Shown here one piece after another: positions 12,260 to 37,796 of a stretch of 64,000 nt of DNA. The number at the start of each line of letters is the position of its first letter. Within the stretch, counting starts at the first letter, position 1. Under the pieces are notes generated by a model. It was not told where the DNA came from. It did not search any database and saw nothing but the letters and a program-made list of their open reading frames with translations. The position numbers and the translations under genes are program-made. Origin of the DNA: Plumapathes pennacea (taxonomy: Eukaryota; Cnidaria; Anthozoa; Antipatharia; Myriopathidae); NCBI GenBank assembly GCA_964036295.1, contig OZ038463.1:10903274-10967273 (forward strand), read 5' to 3'.

Positions 12260-14304
12260 TTATTACCAAAACCCGCGATTTATCGTGATCATCAAAACCC
12301 CCATACGTTTCCTCACAATCTTCAACAACTAGATCCAGACCCCGAGCTTTGGCTGCCTGTGCGTCCCCCGATCTCTTCGAGTAACTTCTGGAAGAATAAT
12401 AGTATTATACAAATTTCTAACGCAAAATCGGATACTTGGCGAATTTAACATATTTAACAGACTTTTGAACCAGAACAAAGATTGACACGTTTGCAGCACT
12501 GCGTTGATGAAAATGAATTTTAAAACGGCTGGAAAACTAGAAACGCAACAGTCTCGCGAACTCAAAAGCTAACGAAGGGAGGGACCAAAAGTTGCCGCTA
12601 CGAAGCATAAAGCAAAACGAGAAACAACTCGAACAGAGCATGAAAGCTGATCGTTGAACATAACCCGAGACTTGCAAGACTTTAATGAGGTGTTGACACC
12701 TTTCGCTAAACAATGAGTTCTCGCTTTTATCCTTGATCCTTGCGAAGGTTGCTAATCGTTACACTCTCTCGATTATTAATGTTCGTCCGGAATGTGTGTC
12801 TGGCGGACGACACCCAGGCGCGGTAGCTAAGCTCGTGAAGCGGAGCACATGACCAGTGATTTTCTAAAACTAGAAATACGATAATCGCAGATATCCCCTC
12901 GCTCTGCCATTGATGAGACTTTTACTTTGGTACTCCCAACAAGAGTAGCCTTTGTTTTGCCGAAATGTTGACTCAATCTTTTCTTCGAACTCAAGTGCTA
13001 CACGCAAAGGACGGAGAAAAAGAATGGTGTGTGTTATACTTTTGCGTTAAAAAAAGAGTCGATTGCGTGACGAAGTACGTATTTTCCACGGTCGGCACGC
13101 CAAATTAATTCATACAGTCTGCCAAGCACGTTCTCAAAATTTAATACTTAAATTTTGAAGTTGGTCGGCCGTCGTAGTACGGAAAAAAGGAACACTGATT
13201 TTCCAATTTTGAATTCATAGGCAGTACAATTAAATAGGCTTCCTGTGCGATTTGTTTTTACTCTGGACTGCATGCACCAGACCCCGGGAATGCATATTTA
13301 ATAGGCTCGAATTGTTTTGTATGTAAACCCGCTCAAAACAGCATGATTTCTCCCAGAATCAAAGCAAAACTTGAACGGTTTACTTCAAATTATACACGGG
13401 CTTCAGACCTAGTCATACCTCTAAAGGCTTGTGAACGATTCTCGCTGCAATCACCGCGTGTCAGATTACAGAAAAATAAGACATCTGACTAAATCATTCA
13501 CCAAGTTCCGATTGCTCTGAGCGAATACGGTAGCCGAAACTGGCGACAGAAGCGTATTAAAACAATACTTCGAGGGAAAATGATCAGCACACAGATTTTA
13601 ATACATTCTTGAAGTGATCGAGTTACAGGCTATACGGGATAGAATATATTTGTCACGGTGATTGTTCGACTTCCACTGACTAACCTTTGTTGCTTGTCCT
13701 TTCTAAATAAGTATCTGAGTTTAACACAAAACGGCGTCTGAAGTTCCCGATTTGCTTGCAAGCGCTGTTCCCTTTGCGGAGCCGTTTCTTCGGCACGCCT
13801 CTGTTTATGATGCTGTCGATCATAACAGGATTGTCGCTATTTCTCGAGACGAATTAGGCGCTGTTCGCTCGTTTCACGATTTCGCCTTGCTCGTGCCTGT
13901 TCCCTTCTTATTTGAAGACGAGCTTCGCAAGACTGTTGTGTTTCAAGTTTTCCAGTTTTTAAGTTTTCCATTTTCGTGAACGCAGCTACAATATATTGTT
14001 GCTTCGTTCAAATCTAATTGCCTCGCTCAAATCTAATTTCTCTTATTCCGAGTAAAACTACAGTGCACACGTGATCTATCCGGCCTTTGTTATTGGTTAT
14101 GTAGGGTAACCGCGCCTAAAGTCGTACGCCAGACAGACTGACTGACTGACTGACAGACGAACGTTAAATTTCGAGATGGCGACAGGCTTGGAGTCCCCAA
14201 GTTAGGTGATATTAATGCATTAGCGCCGTGATTATTACCCTCACTTCGCTTCGCTTCGCTCGGGGACAAGATGTAGATATAAGGCCAAGCAGTTCGATGG
14301 ACGG

Positions 14305-15472
14305 CAACCTCGTTCCCAGGCTCTTTCGTCTCCCGGGCCACGCCCCCGAAGAAAGACCCTGGTTCAGGCTGGTCACGTGCATCGCTAACAAAAATAAATT
14401 GCTGGGAGGGGTCCCTTTATCAAATGAATTTGTCGTCCTGTGCGTTTGTCGAAATCTAAACGAGGCTGGAACAAACGACACATCCGCCATGTTCTTAGCA
14501 GTCTTCATTACGCTATTGTTAATAGCAGCTACTGGAACAAAATTCTCAAACCGAAACAAGTTAAGTGCTTGGAAGCAATTTATTCTGGAAGAGATACTGT
14601 CGCTGTGCTGCCAACGGGATACGGAAAGTCTATAATTTTTCATCTCCTTCCAGAACTTTTGTTCGACAAAATTAATTTTTGCGTTGTTCTTTCACAGAAC
14701 GGCAAAGCCTACAGCAACTTGACTGGTTGCTAGAAGCCGCGTAAACCTTTTTCGGGGTCACAGAGTGTAGCATTTGCCCTCCCAAGTTGAACCTGATTTC
14801 GTACTGTGACACACACGCGAGAGGTGTTAAACACGAGGGCGCTTCCCAGGGAAGCGCAGAGCCACTTGTTAGTCAACAGCGACCAACAACTCCTAATTAG
14901 TAAAACGCCAAAATTTTCCAAATTTTGTTTTTCCTTGTACTTGAATACCACGCAAAACAAGATGTTGCCTCACGAATTTTCCATCACATAAACATTCATT
15001 TTGAGTGCAATTTGAGTAAAATCCAAGAATAATCTTCAAAGCAAGAAGTTAAATATTCTTGGTGCGCAGCCATGCGTCGCATTAGACCGCGAAATTCAAA
15101 ATGTATTTTGGCAGCCAAAAGCAAAGTTTCGTTTTAGAACTCCACTTTGAAGTTGCCCGCATGTCTTTACGTTTAGGTATACTTTTAGTCGCCAAGCTGC
15201 AGAGAAATTGTATTATGGGCAGCGCGACTTCTGAACGCTGCAGGCGCACGTGCGATTCAGCAAACATTATGCAAATTTGGTGTCGAAAGCGGCGAGGCCA
15301 AAATGTTTCGTTCCCTAGTGGACAGAGTAGAGCAAATTTTCGACTTAACGGCCCCTCCCTCGGTTTCTTTTTTTGCAACCGGCCAGATTCTGGCCGACAC
15401 GTGACCAGCCTGAACCAGGGTCTTTCTTCGGGGGCGTGGCCCGGGAGACGAAAGAGCCTGGGAACGAGGTTG
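14305..15472. mobile_element. Nested DNA transposon, 75 bp perfect TIRs, 9 bp TSD
   Basis: The first 75 bases (14305-14379, starting CAACCTCGTTCCCAGGCTCT) are the exact reverse complement of the last 75 (15398-15472). The element is flanked on both sides by GATGGACGG (14296-14304 and 15473-15481), which is present once in copy A of the host repeat. This gives direct proof of insertion and its boundaries. Total length is 1,168 bp, so it is non-autonomous. A 9 bp duplication with long TIRs fits Mutator-like elements best; P or hAT elements usually make 8 bp duplications. The interior carries a fragment of a RecQ-type helicase frame. The perfect TIRs suggest recent movement. Confidence 0.92.
14488..14688 (+). 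pseudogene. RecQ-type DNA helicase fragment inside the transposon
   Basis: The frame reads LKPKQVKCLEAIYSGRDTVA then VLPTGYGKSIIFHLLPELLF. This is the start of a RecQ-family helicase core: the Q-like LKPKQ element followed by the Walker A motif (LPTGYGKS) and the hydrophobic helix after it. Homology stops about 20 residues past Walker A, before the DEAH box, so the protein cannot work. No ATG lies in this frame upstream. It is either a captured host exon or the remnant of a helicase ORF from a larger parent element. Confidence 0.72.
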
Positions 15473-16847
15473 GATGGACGGCTGTAAACGACCCGGACAA
15501 ATTCTTCTTAATATTTTTGAACTTCAAAATGCTGCCAAGTTTGATGTTTTTATGCTATACTCTTGGGATTTTGCAAGTGTACATAATTTTATGCTCTTTC
15601 CATTCTATGATCTTTTCATTTTTGGAACACTATGCAATTTTTCAGTATCAGAGAGTCGGCGGAAAAGAGGGAACCGACTTGTCTGAGGATACGATATATT
15701 TGTCTCATTGTTGTTGACCCGTTTATTTGAGCTAGAACTTTCTCGCTTGCTTTATTGCGGTCTTTGCGCGAGTTATATTTAGTTCTTTTGGAGTTTAATT
15801 GAAGGGTAAAAAAAAATAAATGTTACTCTTGGGAGATGTTACTTTTTTGGGGGGAGGGCGTTACTTTCGAAATTGTACGGTACAAAATCAAGTACTCGCC
15901 CCAGACACCCTGTGGAGTGACGCGGTTGCTCGGACAGAGATTTCTTGTGGTGTTAGAATGTTGTACACAACGCAAAAACCGAAGGAACGAACAAACAAAC
16001 AAACAAACAAACAGGCAAACAGAAACCACAGCAAGGACGATCATGTCGCATGAAGGCTTTTCCGAGCGCAATATTCACCAATATATGGAAATCAATGTTA
16101 GTTTGGTAAATGGGATCATCATTTATCAAAGAAATCGGCTGCGTACCGGAAGTCGTAACCATAGCACTCGCCCCAGACCCCGTACAACTAAGTGTCATAA
16201 CTCCACCCCACTGCAAAGACTGTCCAAATTAATCCGAACACAAAATGCAAAAACTTCCAAACTGCTGCTTATCAACGATGCGAATATTGCTGTTAGAATG
16301 TCCTCATCGAGAGCTTTAATCATTTGAATTGTGTAGGTTTTTATATGTCACGGTTTAGAAATTTTCTAGTTTCATCTGCCTTCAGTAACTGAGAAATTAT
16401 GTCAGTTTATTTCTGTGGCAACGGCCTGCACTCGTCCGTTTTTGTTTGAAAACGCAACTTTTTTCCCGTTTGCGAAAATTCCTCCGTTCACACAAATCGT
16501 TTTCGGTTCGTTCTTGGTCGTCCACATACACTAAAACGCAAAATTGAGTCGAGCCAGAGTATTTGATAAGTTCCGTTTACTTTTCGCCAGTCCACACTAC
16601 AGATTTGCGTTTTCAAAACATTGCATTTTCAAAATGATGCGTTTTCAAAAAATTCCACCCTGGAGAGCGTTTTCAAAAAGTTATGAGTTTCGTGACTGAA
16701 AAACCCGGACTGTGTGGACGGAAATCGAGCCTGCCTGTTTCATCAACGCATATTCTTGATTAAAAATCAAGAGTCGTTGATCGAGCGATCAATCCATCTA
16801 AGAATTCTTTTTTCCGCTCGTCACATTTCGATCTGCAGATGATCTGC

Positions 16848-16881
16848 AAAAAAAAAAAAAAAAAAAAAACAAACAAACAAA
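16848..16881. repeat. Poly-A tract with CAAA units
   Basis: About 22 A followed by AAACAAACAAACAA. It may be the tail of a degraded retroposed sequence, but no source element is identifiable upstream. Confidence 0.6.
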
Positions 16882-17492
16882 TTTCAGATCTACTTTAAAA
16901 ACCAAGCGCAGATGTCCCCTTGACGATGCATCCGCAAAATTGTCATTGACTATTTTTAGGCGACACGATTCTATATCTGTCACAACTGGGTACTCTTGCA
17001 GGTGATAAGGACAAAAGACAAGACGCCAACGCATTTATCGCATTGATCTATTTTAAGACTGTGAAAACAAGTCATTTTCATCAAAGCCTAAATAGAGATT
17101 CCAACCAGAAACGGTTGCCACACGCGGCCGGCCGAGTGCGCCAAATAGATTTCTCCGCGGCTCAAGGTAACTTAGTAGTCTCGAGTGATTCGGATGCAAT
17201 CGGGGTGAGGCTAGAAGATTATATAGACTCAATACACTCGGTTGCGTTCTGTGGGCGTCAGTTACTCACTAAATCTCACTAAACACAGTCGCTACAAATA
17301 AAAATTTGAACAAAAAAAGGAAAAAGAAGATGACGATCAAAAACCAAAGGAGACGAAGAAAAATGGACATGCTAAAATTTTAGTCGTTTCATCTGAAAGA
17401 TCTTTCGATCTGTAAGCGGTTTGTTTTCCTCGCCTCTAATTCAATCGATGCGTTATGCAGATTTCGTTCGTTCGCAAGCTTGCGGAAAGCTG

Positions 17493-17493
<1 letters not shown>

Positions 17494-17523
<30 letters not shown>
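17494..17523. repeat. Poly-T tract
   Basis: Thirty consecutive T bases. It would be the A-tail of a minus-strand retroposed copy, or a simple mononucleotide microsatellite. Confidence 0.7.
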
Positions 17524-17524
<1 letters not shown>

Positions 17525-19482
17525 TAATTCCACTGCAGCCATTATATGAGATGGTGGTTGAAATAAAGCAGAGGACGCCACCTCAGAAACGTGAGTCAAA
17601 GATGCGTGTATAATGCAGCTAAACGGCTTAGTGGCAGTGTAGTCCTTTGAAACAACTTTACGTCTGGTAAACTGAAGTATGTTAAATTTAACCAAACTGA
17701 TATTATTATGCTGCAGAGATCTCCGGTATACACATACTCCGGATGTTGTGAAGTCGAGTGAATTGTATATATCATAAAACTGATCCTTCGTATCAAATGT
17801 TTGATTTTGTGGTCAGTTCAGGGGTAATGCTATCAGACTTTGGTGAGCCCTTCAAGGCTTTATAAGATTATCGTCCTCCAACAGTCAAAATATTTAGAGA
17901 ATAGATCAGTAATTTTTTTCGTTTTTTAGCAGTGGGAATTTTCTGTTAAAAGCAGGCAGAACTAAGTCGACTTAACAGTCTGAGTGCTTTGGAGACGAGG
18001 TCAAAAGTGGGTTTTGGTTCAGCACGGTTAGAGGTAATTTTTCCGTTGACGGATTTTTTTGAATCAATCACAAAGTTTTCCCGTTACAGTTGCGAGAAAG
18101 CGGCAGCTCGGAAAGAACTAGCTACTTATGTCCGTTCACAGTGACTGTCTGAATCTCTCATTGACTCCCCCGCTCTCTAGTATTCTCCGAATGGTCTTCA
18201 GCGCAAGTATGGTAAAAACATAGTACACACTCGCACACATAAACGAACACGCACGCATAATGATATCATCCTCTCTTGACGACGCTACTGCATCCAAGTA
18301 CAGGAAAGACCAGTATTTTAAAAGGTCCATATAAAAACGTCACGTCAGCCAAAATAATTTTCAAAATGCTTCCCGGTAAATAGTTAGAGAAAGAGCTATC
18401 AGCCGTGACATCTTAGTCACAGTTCTTCAAAGTTTAGCCAACGATGAAACTGTAGTATCATGTGAAATGTTGTATTTACTTCCGCTATCCAAACGAAAAG
18501 TTGAGCGGAACATTCGGTTCTCCACTTCTCACCGTATGCAAACCAGTGTAACAGGATTGAATTAACGTAAGTTGCATGGAAAAGCCCGATAGAATTGTTT
18601 GGAACAACAGGTGTAATCGTGGAAGCGCGCGTATGTCGTTACTATATATAAATTACGGCTTCAGCTCGTAAATGATATGATGTACGTTTGTAATCTTTTG
18701 CGAATCTGATGTACACCCTGGTGTACACCATGAAAACTGGCTAACAGCCAAGACCAGATGCTCCACAGTTAACAGTTGCTTTCTCAGAATTCGACTTTTT
18801 AATTTATAAATTACATAGTATTCAGTTCAAAAACATGAAAACTGATCACCGGAGCTCATGCATGCAGTCATCATAATAAGTCGGTGTACTATTTTTGTAG
18901 GCGAGGCTTAACTCTAGATTAAATGTGTTTGCTTTTAGCTTCGAAAGCGCATTATTTTTAGAACATCTGTTTGCCTAAAAAGGCCAGAATTAGAAAATTA
19001 GCAATTAAAACATCACACAGTTGCTTGGGTGGATTTTTCTAGATAAAAATATGTTTGTCTAATGCGTCAGTGACAAATTGGTCGCTTCGAAAGCTATATT
19101 TAATTCTTATGAGCAATATTTCTTGACATTTCATTGAGCTTGGCAACTAGAATTCGGCGGGTTTTTCGTTACAAATTGTTATAATAATAATATATTTGGT
19201 GACGTAGTGCCAATAATGATTTAATCTGTATTGTCTCTCATATCTTTCAGCTTTCGGTTTCTAAAACGCGTGGCATGAGTATTAAGTGTGGTAACTATAC
19301 GAGTTATGATTGTCACTCGGCCATTAATAGTACTCTGCTGTCTCGGCACTCTGGAAGTCAGTGTTTATTCAGTTGAGCCAGGACTAAAGCCGCCTGTGAC
19401 GCAGGTTCAGCTGAAGTTATTACTCAGCAAGGAGGCTTCGGCTTGCTCACCTGGGCTTCAGTGAGTTGATTACTGAAAATTA

Positions 19483-19678
19483 TTAACCTTTTTTTCCCAA
19501 GAGCGATCAACTTCAATTTTTTCAGTCTCTGACACCAGAGGGAGAATTTGGCTTTTGATAGTTTGCTTAGCTATGACAGCTGATTGAACCATTAATTCTT
19601 ACCACACGTCACTCATGCATTTTCTTCTCAAAGGTTGCGAGGATCTGCATTTCGACCTTGGGAGTTAAAGGACCTTAA
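19483..19678. mobile_element. MITE of the TTAACCCTTTCA family, copy 3 (decayed)
   Basis: The interior words are well kept (AGCGATCAACTTCAATTTTT, TTGGCTTTTGATA, GCATTTTCTTCTCAAAGGTTG, CTTGGGAGTTAAAGGA), but both termini are worn (TTAACCTTTTTTTCCC). Confidence 0.7.
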
Positions 19679-19825
19679 GACCCTAATTCTCCCAACTTTG
19701 AACTGAATATAAAATGAGTAGTGCGTGTTAGAAGACTGATCTAACCTTAATTACCATCACTGACTTCAAGAAAGGAATCGCACGCCACCTTTTTTCATAC
19801 TGAACTACAAATAAAGAGAGGATAT

Positions 19826-19960
19826 TACACGGCGGCGTGAAGATATGAATTTTACTTTCGAGTGGTAAAGACAATATTTTACGAACGAGCGCTTCGCGAG
19901 TGAGTAAAATATTATTTTTACCACGACAAAATAAAATCCATATCTTCAAGCCGCCTGTAA
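19826..19960. mobile_element. Foldback element, first of an adjoining pair
   Basis: The left arm TTACACGGCGGCGTGAAGAT pairs with the right arm ATCTTCAAGCCGCCTGTAA. Inner arms GTGGTAAAGACAATATTTTAC and GTAAAATATTATTTTTACCAC pair as well. The loop is ACGAACGAGCGCTTCGCGAG, a word shared with the foldback at 30849-30986. Confidence 0.7.
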
Positions 19961-19969
19961 TTTTCTTTT

Positions 19970-20153
19970 TATTATATTAGACACGAGTGTTTTACGAGAA
20001 ATTGCACAAACAGCCGTGCAAAAGCGGGAAATGATGCCAACGATATCCTCACTAGTGAGGATATGGAAAATACGCCACTCGGGTCCCGGATGTAGTTTCG
20101 TATGGATTTTACGCACGTATATTTTCCAGTAAAACACTCGTGTCTATATAATA
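19970..20153. mobile_element. Foldback element, second of an adjoining pair
   Basis: The left end TATTATATTAGACACGAGTG and the right end CACTCGTGTCTATATAATA are near reverse complements. The centre holds the palindrome ATCCTCACTAGTGAGGAT. No ORF is present. Confidence 0.75.
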
Positions 20154-20485
20154 AAGGTGACTACGCCTTTTTTAGTGTGAAAAGGAGAAATTGTCTCTTA
20201 GGCACAAAGAGCTGTGTCATTTGACAGCTGTAAGAGTCTGGTGCTGTTTGAAGTTGAAATTTATTCACGAGAGACTCAAACTATTTGTTCGTTTATTCTT
20301 GATAGGAATGACATCATCTAGGTGATGGTCCTTTCTTGGGTTGCACCAGTGTGAATACTATTACGAGCTGTGATGATGATCATTCATCCAGATTTGGGCA
20401 AACATTTTAAATGGACTAGCAAGCGACAGAAAAAGGTAGCGTTGAACTGGTCAGTAGTCAAACTAGTTGACAATTCGGCATCGGA

Positions 20486-20840
20486 ATTCCCATATATAAG
20501 CCATACATGTGCCGCCCCAAAGGGTATCGTTTTCATACGTTTGGTCTGAAAATAGGGTATAGATTTTGTCTCTTTGGTCTGGAATAAGGTAGTATAGACT
20601 TTGCTAGTTTCGTCAATGACTGCACATTTTTAGAATACACTTCTGACACGGGGAAAAAAGTTTGAGATACAGGTCTGAAAAGGGGGGAAGTTTGGTATAC
20701 AGGTCTAAAAAGGGGGTAACGTTTGTTATACAGGTCTGAAAATGGGTGCAGTTTGGTATACAGGTTTGAAAGGGGGGGGGGGGAAGTTTGGTAGGTCTGA
20801 AAAGTGCATGGGGAAAGTTTGGGTACAGATCTGAAATAGA
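20486..20840. repeat. GGTCTGAAA-type internally repeated element, copy 1
   Basis: It begins CTCCC-like then ATATATAAGCCATACATGTG and CCGCCCCAAAGGGTATCGTT, followed by many degenerate units of the form GGTCTGAAAAGGGGGAAGTT or GGTATACAG. A second element with the same head and GGTCTGAAATAGGGTA units lies at 40875-41110. The minus-strand frames in it simply translate the repeat unit. Confidence 0.65.
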
Positions 20841-21603
20841 TCCTTACTATTTGTCGCAAAAATCTGGTTAGTGTGACCGTTGCATAATGGCAAGCGATGT
20901 TCCAAAGTGATCAACCAACCTGAAGCACTGCTTTATTGGAGAAAGTGGATATTAAACTCATCATCTACAATCTACGAACTTTCATGCCATTCCGGGCAGC
21001 CATGGTGGTATGGGGCGATTGTGTGATGGCTATCTCTAAGACGCTAACACCGTTTTACCAAAATGATAGATTATGAATAGTAAGCGTCCACGCACACAAA
21101 AAACTGACATATGAGGAGCCGTTTGATACGCAGGTCTTTTTCTGGAAAATGTCTTCGAAGTCTGCCATGTGCGCATCCTGCTGGCAATATTGCCACGTGA
21201 CGGGAAGTCCGTGTTAGGGAAAGAGTTTCGGAAACGTGGTTGCTTGACATGGCAGTGATCAAAACAAGAAAAACGTTTAACAAACAACAAGATGCCTGAC
21301 AAATGTCTGACAAACTTTAAGTGTCTCCAAATAGTTTATACCCTTATGTCACCATTATGATTTTCATTATGGAAAAATAAAAGTAGGAAGCGTAAGCACT
21401 TAAGCAAGAATGCCGTGCATTCGACTGCTCTCCAATCCTCCCCTCCCATCCTTGACTTCCTCACACAAAGCACAATATAAATGTAGTAACGGATTTGTCA
21501 GGTTACATCTTAACTGACTGAATTTACCTTCTGAGTCTTCTGAATTCACCTTCTGTTTCTGTCTTCCCTCCACGCATTCGCGTGTTCTGACCTGTGGGGG
21601 GAT

Positions 21604-21690
21604 AAAAACAAAACAAAACAAACTCAAAACAAACAAACAAACAAACAAACAAACAAACAAACAATAACAATAACAATAACGATAACAAGA
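21604..21690. repeat. CAAA microsatellite with CAATAA units
   Basis: About nine CAAA units followed by four CAATAA units. The minus-strand frame across it (FVCLFVCLF) is an artefact of the repeat. Confidence 0.85.
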
Positions 21691-23601
21691 CGTGTCAGAT
21701 GTGCGTCGGGTCATGCACGCACCATGGCTGATGTCCAGGACACGACAAAGCAAGAACAAGAGTTGTGGTTGAGTTTATAAAATTGGATTACTCAAGCTCT
21801 GCCGACTCCGCGACAACTTAACAGCTCCTGTGGCATTGTGGGATATGCGTGGGTGTGCAGCCTGATGTATTTGTTAGTCGGTCAAAGCAAAATGTTAAAA
21901 CCGGGACTAAAAAGTGACCAAGCTGACAATTTTTCACACTTTCATTGGCTTTTTACTTAAAATGGTGTCGTTATATATTTTTACAGCCCAGATGATCGGT
22001 CCTCTTTGCCACCACATAGACACATCTTTTGAAAGAAGACCCGAACGGCCCTTATATACCCTAATTAAAAATTCAAGATTTACTTGCGAGGGATTTTTCT
22101 TATTATTACCTCCAAATTTTTCTTTGGAAAAAACGCACAAGCACATCAAGCAATTTGCTCGGCACTGTATTCGGCAGCACTTCCTGGGAGTCCGCCATCA
22201 AGCAAACTCTTATCGACCGTTTGTTTCCCTTTTAGGGTTATTATTATTGCGCCTTGTGGTCTTTGTTGCGTATATCTCGGCGACTCTTCTTATTCACTTT
22301 GACATATATTTTAAAAACTGCCGGCAGTTAACGGAGTCGGGAAAAAAGGTGATCTCATGATGCGGTGAGACCCTTGAAAAAGCCACGCTTTGTCGATCAG
22401 CAGGAGTTAACCGAGGACATTCACGCTCGCACGAATTGCTTGCAGATTACGGCAATCCGTTTGATTGGGAGGCGTGCATACTGTATGACACTTTTTCGTG
22501 CGCAACTCATGCAAAATGGATGATAAACTCATAATGCAATTTCTTTTGATGGCTGTGAGAATGACACGCTATGCCATATGCTTAAATTGTTGTTGTTGTT
22601 GCTCTCCCGTAGCAACATGGTGAGACAAAGTTCATCGAAGTTGATTGTGAGTTGTGATCAGTTCATTGTTTCCCGAGTACTGACAAGTTATCACCCGTGA
22701 GAAGTTGCATCGTTACAGTGACACATATAAAGTACAGTACGCCAATTTTACTGAAGAAAATAACAAGCTTCCCAGCGGCTCAGCAACTACTCTTTCGCGC
22801 AATTGCCGGCTCGTGACGTCATATATGCGTCAACACTGTATGTATGTGCCGGCGTTGACGCGAGTTCTGACGAACACTGCATGCGCCAATCAGTCAGATT
22901 TTCCATTTTGGAACCCAAATCCAACCCTAACCCTAACTCTAATCTTTAAAGACTTCTTGAAGGTCGAGGCTTAGGATTCATTCTAAGAAATATGATAAGT
23001 TTCTAAAAATAGTTTTTTTTTTCTCTACTTTTTCTGCGAAGTGCACAGGCGCCGGATCCACTGATCCCAGGAAGACATTTTTAAAATTTTTAAATGCGAT
23101 GTAATTTTCTCCCCAGTGATCAATACTTAAATGCCGAGGTGTGACGTCATCTTTATCATTTCAGTTCTAAAAACTTGATAATTAAATAAAAGGCACTGTT
23201 GATGTGACCATATGCGATATTTTGACGAAGTACGTACTATTTCAGGCGGGAAATCTGTTTTGCCATTGGCCAGAATTAGCACTTTTTTTCCCCAGCAGCA
23301 GTGAAGTACAAGATTTACAGTATGGAACAAATATTTTGCGAAACGGCTCCTTACTCGATCTGATTTTGACGCGTGAGTCGGGAGTTGTGACGTGTTGCTC
23401 GTGCCAGGCCGCTGGGGTGCGAGGTATCCCAGAGGTCTGCGCGGCAGGGTCTCCCGTGGGCAACACCCTCAAGTGAAGTTGACGGCTTGTTGCTGTGTCT
23501 ATAAACCAAACTCTGCTGCTTTTCATCTGCGAAAAAAGAATCTTTTTATTTGCTGGTACAACGGGGGCGTTTTCCTCGTTGTGGTATCGCACTCCTGTGC
23601 G

Positions 23602-37796
<14,195 letters not shown>

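Larger units (their letters stand above)
12260..16605. repeat. Long dispersed repeat, copy B
   Basis: Direct-repeat partner of 1-2720. 12260-12645 equals 1-376; 12646-13095 has no counterpart in copy A; 13096-14304 equals about 386-1607; 14305-15472 is a nested transposon; the rest equals about 1608-2720. The 450-base difference has no target-site duplication, so it is more likely a deletion in A than an insertion in B. After 16605, B carries on with TTTGCGTTTTCAAAAC-type words that copy A lacks. The two copies lie about 12 kb apart in the same orientation and could recombine across the laminin-G gene. Confidence 0.85.
16606..23601. other. Gene-poor spacer upstream of the Gs alpha gene
   Basis: No supported exon was found. 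The stretch contains an A-rich tract (16848-16881), a T tract (17494-17523), a decayed TTAACCC-family element (19483-19678), two adjoining foldback elements (19826-19960 and 19970-20153), a GGTCTGAAA-rich repeat (20486-20840), a CAAA microsatellite (21604-21690) and a short telomere-like CCAACCCTAACCCTAACTC word near 22920. The open frame at about 21914-22360 starts at GTG, not ATG, and has no recognisable domain. The last few hundred bases are GC-richer and should include the Gs alpha promoter and 5' UTR. Confidence 0.55.

Noticed and set aside
20533-20859. 108-codon minus-strand ORF rich in TSP and LFRPVYQT-like words
   Set aside because: It translates the GGTCTGAAA repeat units; the same happens at 40821-41142 in the related element.
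21400-21759. 119-codon minus-strand ORF with a Cys-rich stretch
   Set aside because: The FVCLFVCLF core is the CAAA microsatellite read backwards; the flanks have no domain or splice support.
21914-22360. 148-codon hydrophobic ORF on the plus strand
   Set aside because: The first codon is GTG, not ATG; there is no domain, no splice context and no similarity to neighbours. AT-rich, T-rich sequence easily yields such hydrophobic frames.
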